The position numbers and the translations under genes were made by a program. Positions 15,071 through 16,310 of a DNA stretch of 16,310 bases are shown in pieces. This stretch comes from Acidimicrobiales bacterium (lineage in GTDB: Bacteria; Actinomycetota; Acidimicrobiia; Acidimicrobiales; Poriferisodalaceae): the NCBI GenBank assembly GCA_020439485.1, contig JAGQSP010000370.1:3808-20117 (forward strand). The letters run 5' to 3'. The first letter of the stretch is position 1. Each line of letters starts with the position of its first letter. Under the pieces are notes generated by a model. That model made no database searches, was not told the origin of the DNA, and worked only from the letters and a program-made list of their open reading frames with translations.

Positions 15071-15277
15071 CTAGCTTCCCGACCTCGAGGCGTCATCGCG
15101 GTGTCGCATCAGCAGATAGCCGAGCAGACCCGTCGTCGCGGCCAGAGCCGCAACGGTCAGTGCACGGTGTTCGTTCCAGAGCCTTCCGGCGAGACGGGAA
15201 GTCGTCGGTGCGATCTCGCCAGCCGCGTCGGTTACTCGTTCCGTCAGGTCTTCGATCGTTTCGGTTTGGGTGAACAT
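15071..15277 (-). CDS. Small single-TM protein heading the MFS operon
   Basis: A 68-residue protein of unrecognised family. It has an acidic amphipathic N-terminus (ETIEDLTERVTDAAGEIAP), a basic segment (SRLAGRLWNEHR), one membrane helix (about 40-58, ALTVAALAATTGLLGYLLM) and a charged tail. It resembles the many small stress-related membrane proteins of actinobacteria, but no specific family can be named. ATG 15277 has no Shine-Dalgarno. A GTTT-N16-GGGTAG promoter ends 9 nt upstream. The MFS gene follows after 10 nt. Confidence 0.7.
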   Translation of the reverse strand: MFTQTETIEDLTERVTDAAGEIAPTTSRLAGRLWNEHRALTVAALAATTGLLGYLLMRHRDDASRSGS

Positions 15278-15286
15278 GTCAGCGAA

Positions 15287-15312
15287 CTACCCCACGGCTC
15301 CCTGCCCCAAAC
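15287..15312 (-). promoter_or_regulatory. SigB/SigF-type promoter of the small TM protein-MFS operon
   Basis: On the minus strand: GTTT (15312-15309), 16 nt, GGGTAG (15292-15287), then 9 nt to ATG 15277. Confidence 0.75.
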
Positions 15313-15337
15313 ACCGGTGTTCGATGGCGGGGTGGGT

Positions 15338-15341
15338 GGAG
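15338..15341 (+). promoter_or_regulatory. Shine-Dalgarno fixing the phosphotransferase start
   Basis: GGAG lies 8 nt before ATG 15350. This favours 15350 over the in-frame ATG at 15362, which is 20 nt away. Confidence 0.6.
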
Positions 15342-15349
15342 ACGGGTGT

Positions 15350-16310
15350 ATGTATTGCTCGATGGAACTGGGTTCGACCGAGCTGGCGGCGAGGCTCGAG
15401 GGCTGGACCAAGGAGAGCCACGGACCCGACGTTCGATTGGTCGGTGAGCCAGAGGGCAACTCGAGCGGGTTCGACAGCGACATCTACTTCGTTCGGTTCG
15501 AAGGCGAAAGCCTCGTCGACCGATGGCGGGGCCCGCTGGTGCTGCGAGTTCGGCCCGAAGGTGTTCCGGTCGAAAGCGCATGTCACGAAGCCAGGATCCA
15601 GAACTGGCTAGCCGACAGCGGGTTTCCGGCACCCAGGGTGTTGGAGGTCCTCGACGAAGACGGGCCCACCGGGCGGCCGGCCCAGCTGATGGAGAGGGCT
15701 CCGGGGCTGCTGCTGATAGACGCTGCCAAACGTCGGCCGTGGAGCGCTCGGAGTCTGATCGGTGCCATGGCCAGGTTGCAGGTAGAGCTGACCCGGATGT
15801 CCACGGTGGGATTTCCCGACGGGGCCGATCTCCTAGACCGGCGCCTAGCCCTCGTCCGCAACACACTGGATGCTGTGCGTGACCCGAACCTCGAGCAGGC
15901 TCTTCAGCGGGTCGAGGGCCGCTCGGGCTATCTGCGCAACTGCGAGCCCGTGATCTGCCACGGCGACTATCACCCGCTGAACGTTCTGGCCGATGGCCGT
16001 CGCTTGTCTGTGATCGATTGGTCCGATGCCGGGCTCGGCGATGCCGATGGTGACCTTGCGAGAACCCTGCTGCTGTTCAAAGTGGCGTACCTGGGAGCTT
16101 CCTCGCCTTTCGAAGCGAGGATTCTCAAGGCGGTCGGTCCACGCCTCGAACGGACATACCGCCGGGCGTATGAGACGCATCGCAAGCCAGACCCCGAGCG
16201 TGTCCTGGCGTGGCAGGCCGTGCACGCCGTGCACGGCTGGAGCCAGGTGGTGGCTGCTCGGGCCGGCCTGTTCGGTGTCGATCCGGCGCGCCTTCCCGAA
16301 GGGCTCGAGA
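15350..16310 (+). CDS. Aminoglycoside phosphotransferase (APH) family kinase, 3' end outside window
   Basis: A protein-kinase-like phosphotransferase of the APH/choline-kinase family; 320 codons are visible and the frame is open at the right edge. The N-lobe includes LVLRVRP, where R is near the usual ATP-contacting Lys position, and CHEARIQNWLADSGFPAPRV, the alphaC/Glu region typical of the family. The catalytic loop is HGDYHPLNVL (204-213, D206 the base). The DFG-equivalent is IDWSDAGLGD with D223, followed by DGDLARTLLL. Housekeeping members phosphorylate small metabolites or resemble the N-terminal module of acyl-CoA dehydrogenase family 10; there is no reason to assume antibiotic resistance. 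The gene is divergent from the small TM protein gene and shows no stress-type promoter. Confidence 0.88.
   Translation, partial: MYCSMELGSTELAARLEGWTKESHGPDVRLVGEPEGNSSGFDSDIYFVRFEGESLVDRWRGPLVLRVRPEGVPVESACHEARIQNWLADSGFPAPRVLEVLDEDGPTGRPAQLMERAPGLLLIDAAKRRPWSARSLIGAMARLQVELTRMSTVGFPDGADLLDRRLALVRNTLDAVRDPNLEQALQRVEGRSGYLRNCEPVICHGDYHPLNVLADGRRLSVIDWSDAGLGDADGDLARTLLLFKVAYLGASSPFEARILKAVGPRLERTYRRAYETHRKPDPERVLAWQAVHAVHGWSQVVAARAGLFGVDPARLPEGLE

Noticed and set aside
15061..15073. TAGACC upstream of the MFS start as a separate leaderless promoter
   Set aside because: The TAG is the stop codon of the preceding small gene, and there is no GTTT or GGGTA context; operon transcription explains it better.
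13657..15273. A 538-codon plus-strand open frame opposite the MFS and small TM genes
   Set aside because: It is a low-complexity Arg/Gln/Gly-rich translation without domain features, a typical antisense shadow in high-GC DNA. The minus strand encodes clear membrane proteins.
15350..16310. Antibiotic-resistance gene
   Set aside because: APH-family kinases are widespread as metabolic or unassigned enzymes in actinobacteria, and nothing in the context or sequence points to a drug substrate.

Overview
The window is high-GC DNA, densely packed with genes on both strands. It looks like the chromosome of an actinobacterium, plausibly one of the Acidimicrobiia. That placement is an inference from the protein families (SCO6745 family, DUF6328, YwiC-like, FadE-type acyl-CoA dehydrogenase, Rieske oxygenase) and from frequent GTG starts. 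No rRNA, tRNA, IS element, phage gene or CRISPR array was seen.

Layout. Positions 1-1161 hold the 3' part of a DEAD-box RNA helicase that carries a complete cold-shock domain at its C-terminus. It converges on a YwiC-like membrane protein (1233-2060, minus). Positions 2197-9110 are mostly metabolism and transport: a short-chain dehydrogenase (+), a fumarylacetoacetase-family hydrolase (-), a coupled pair of SCO6745-family protein and acyl-CoA dehydrogenase (+), a Kup potassium transporter (+) and a mandelate-racemase-like enolase (-). Positions 9173-12413 are small stress or envelope genes: CsbD (-), an AI-2E family permease (-), DUF6328 (+), a PRC-barrel protein (-) and a small membrane-anchored protein (+). 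A Rieske oxygenase (12432-13667, -) interrupts this group. It is followed by an MFS transporter and a one-TM small protein (13759-15277, -, apparent operon). An aminoglycoside-phosphotransferase-family gene (15350 to the window end, +) runs off the right edge.

The main discovery is a shared promoter. Six genes (csbD, AI-2E permease, DUF6328, PRC-barrel, the small membrane protein at 12126, and the small TM protein heading the MFS operon) each have GTTT-N15/16/17-GGGTAG just upstream in the correct orientation. This is close to the general-stress sigma factor consensus (SigB of Bacillus, SigF of mycobacteria). The promoters of the enzyme genes checked did not show it. The right half therefore looks like a clustered stress regulon for the envelope, with metabolic genes interspersed. 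Other notable items are a hairpin and tandem-repeat block between converging genes (11225-11361), a palindrome over the predicted Rieske promoter, and the helicase-cold-shock fusion with a possible internal start.

No intergenic stretch exceeds 300 bases. The longest are 11193-11342 (hairpins and repeats), 2061-2196 (divergent, weak signals only), 12000-12125 and 10571-10685 (divergent stress promoters).
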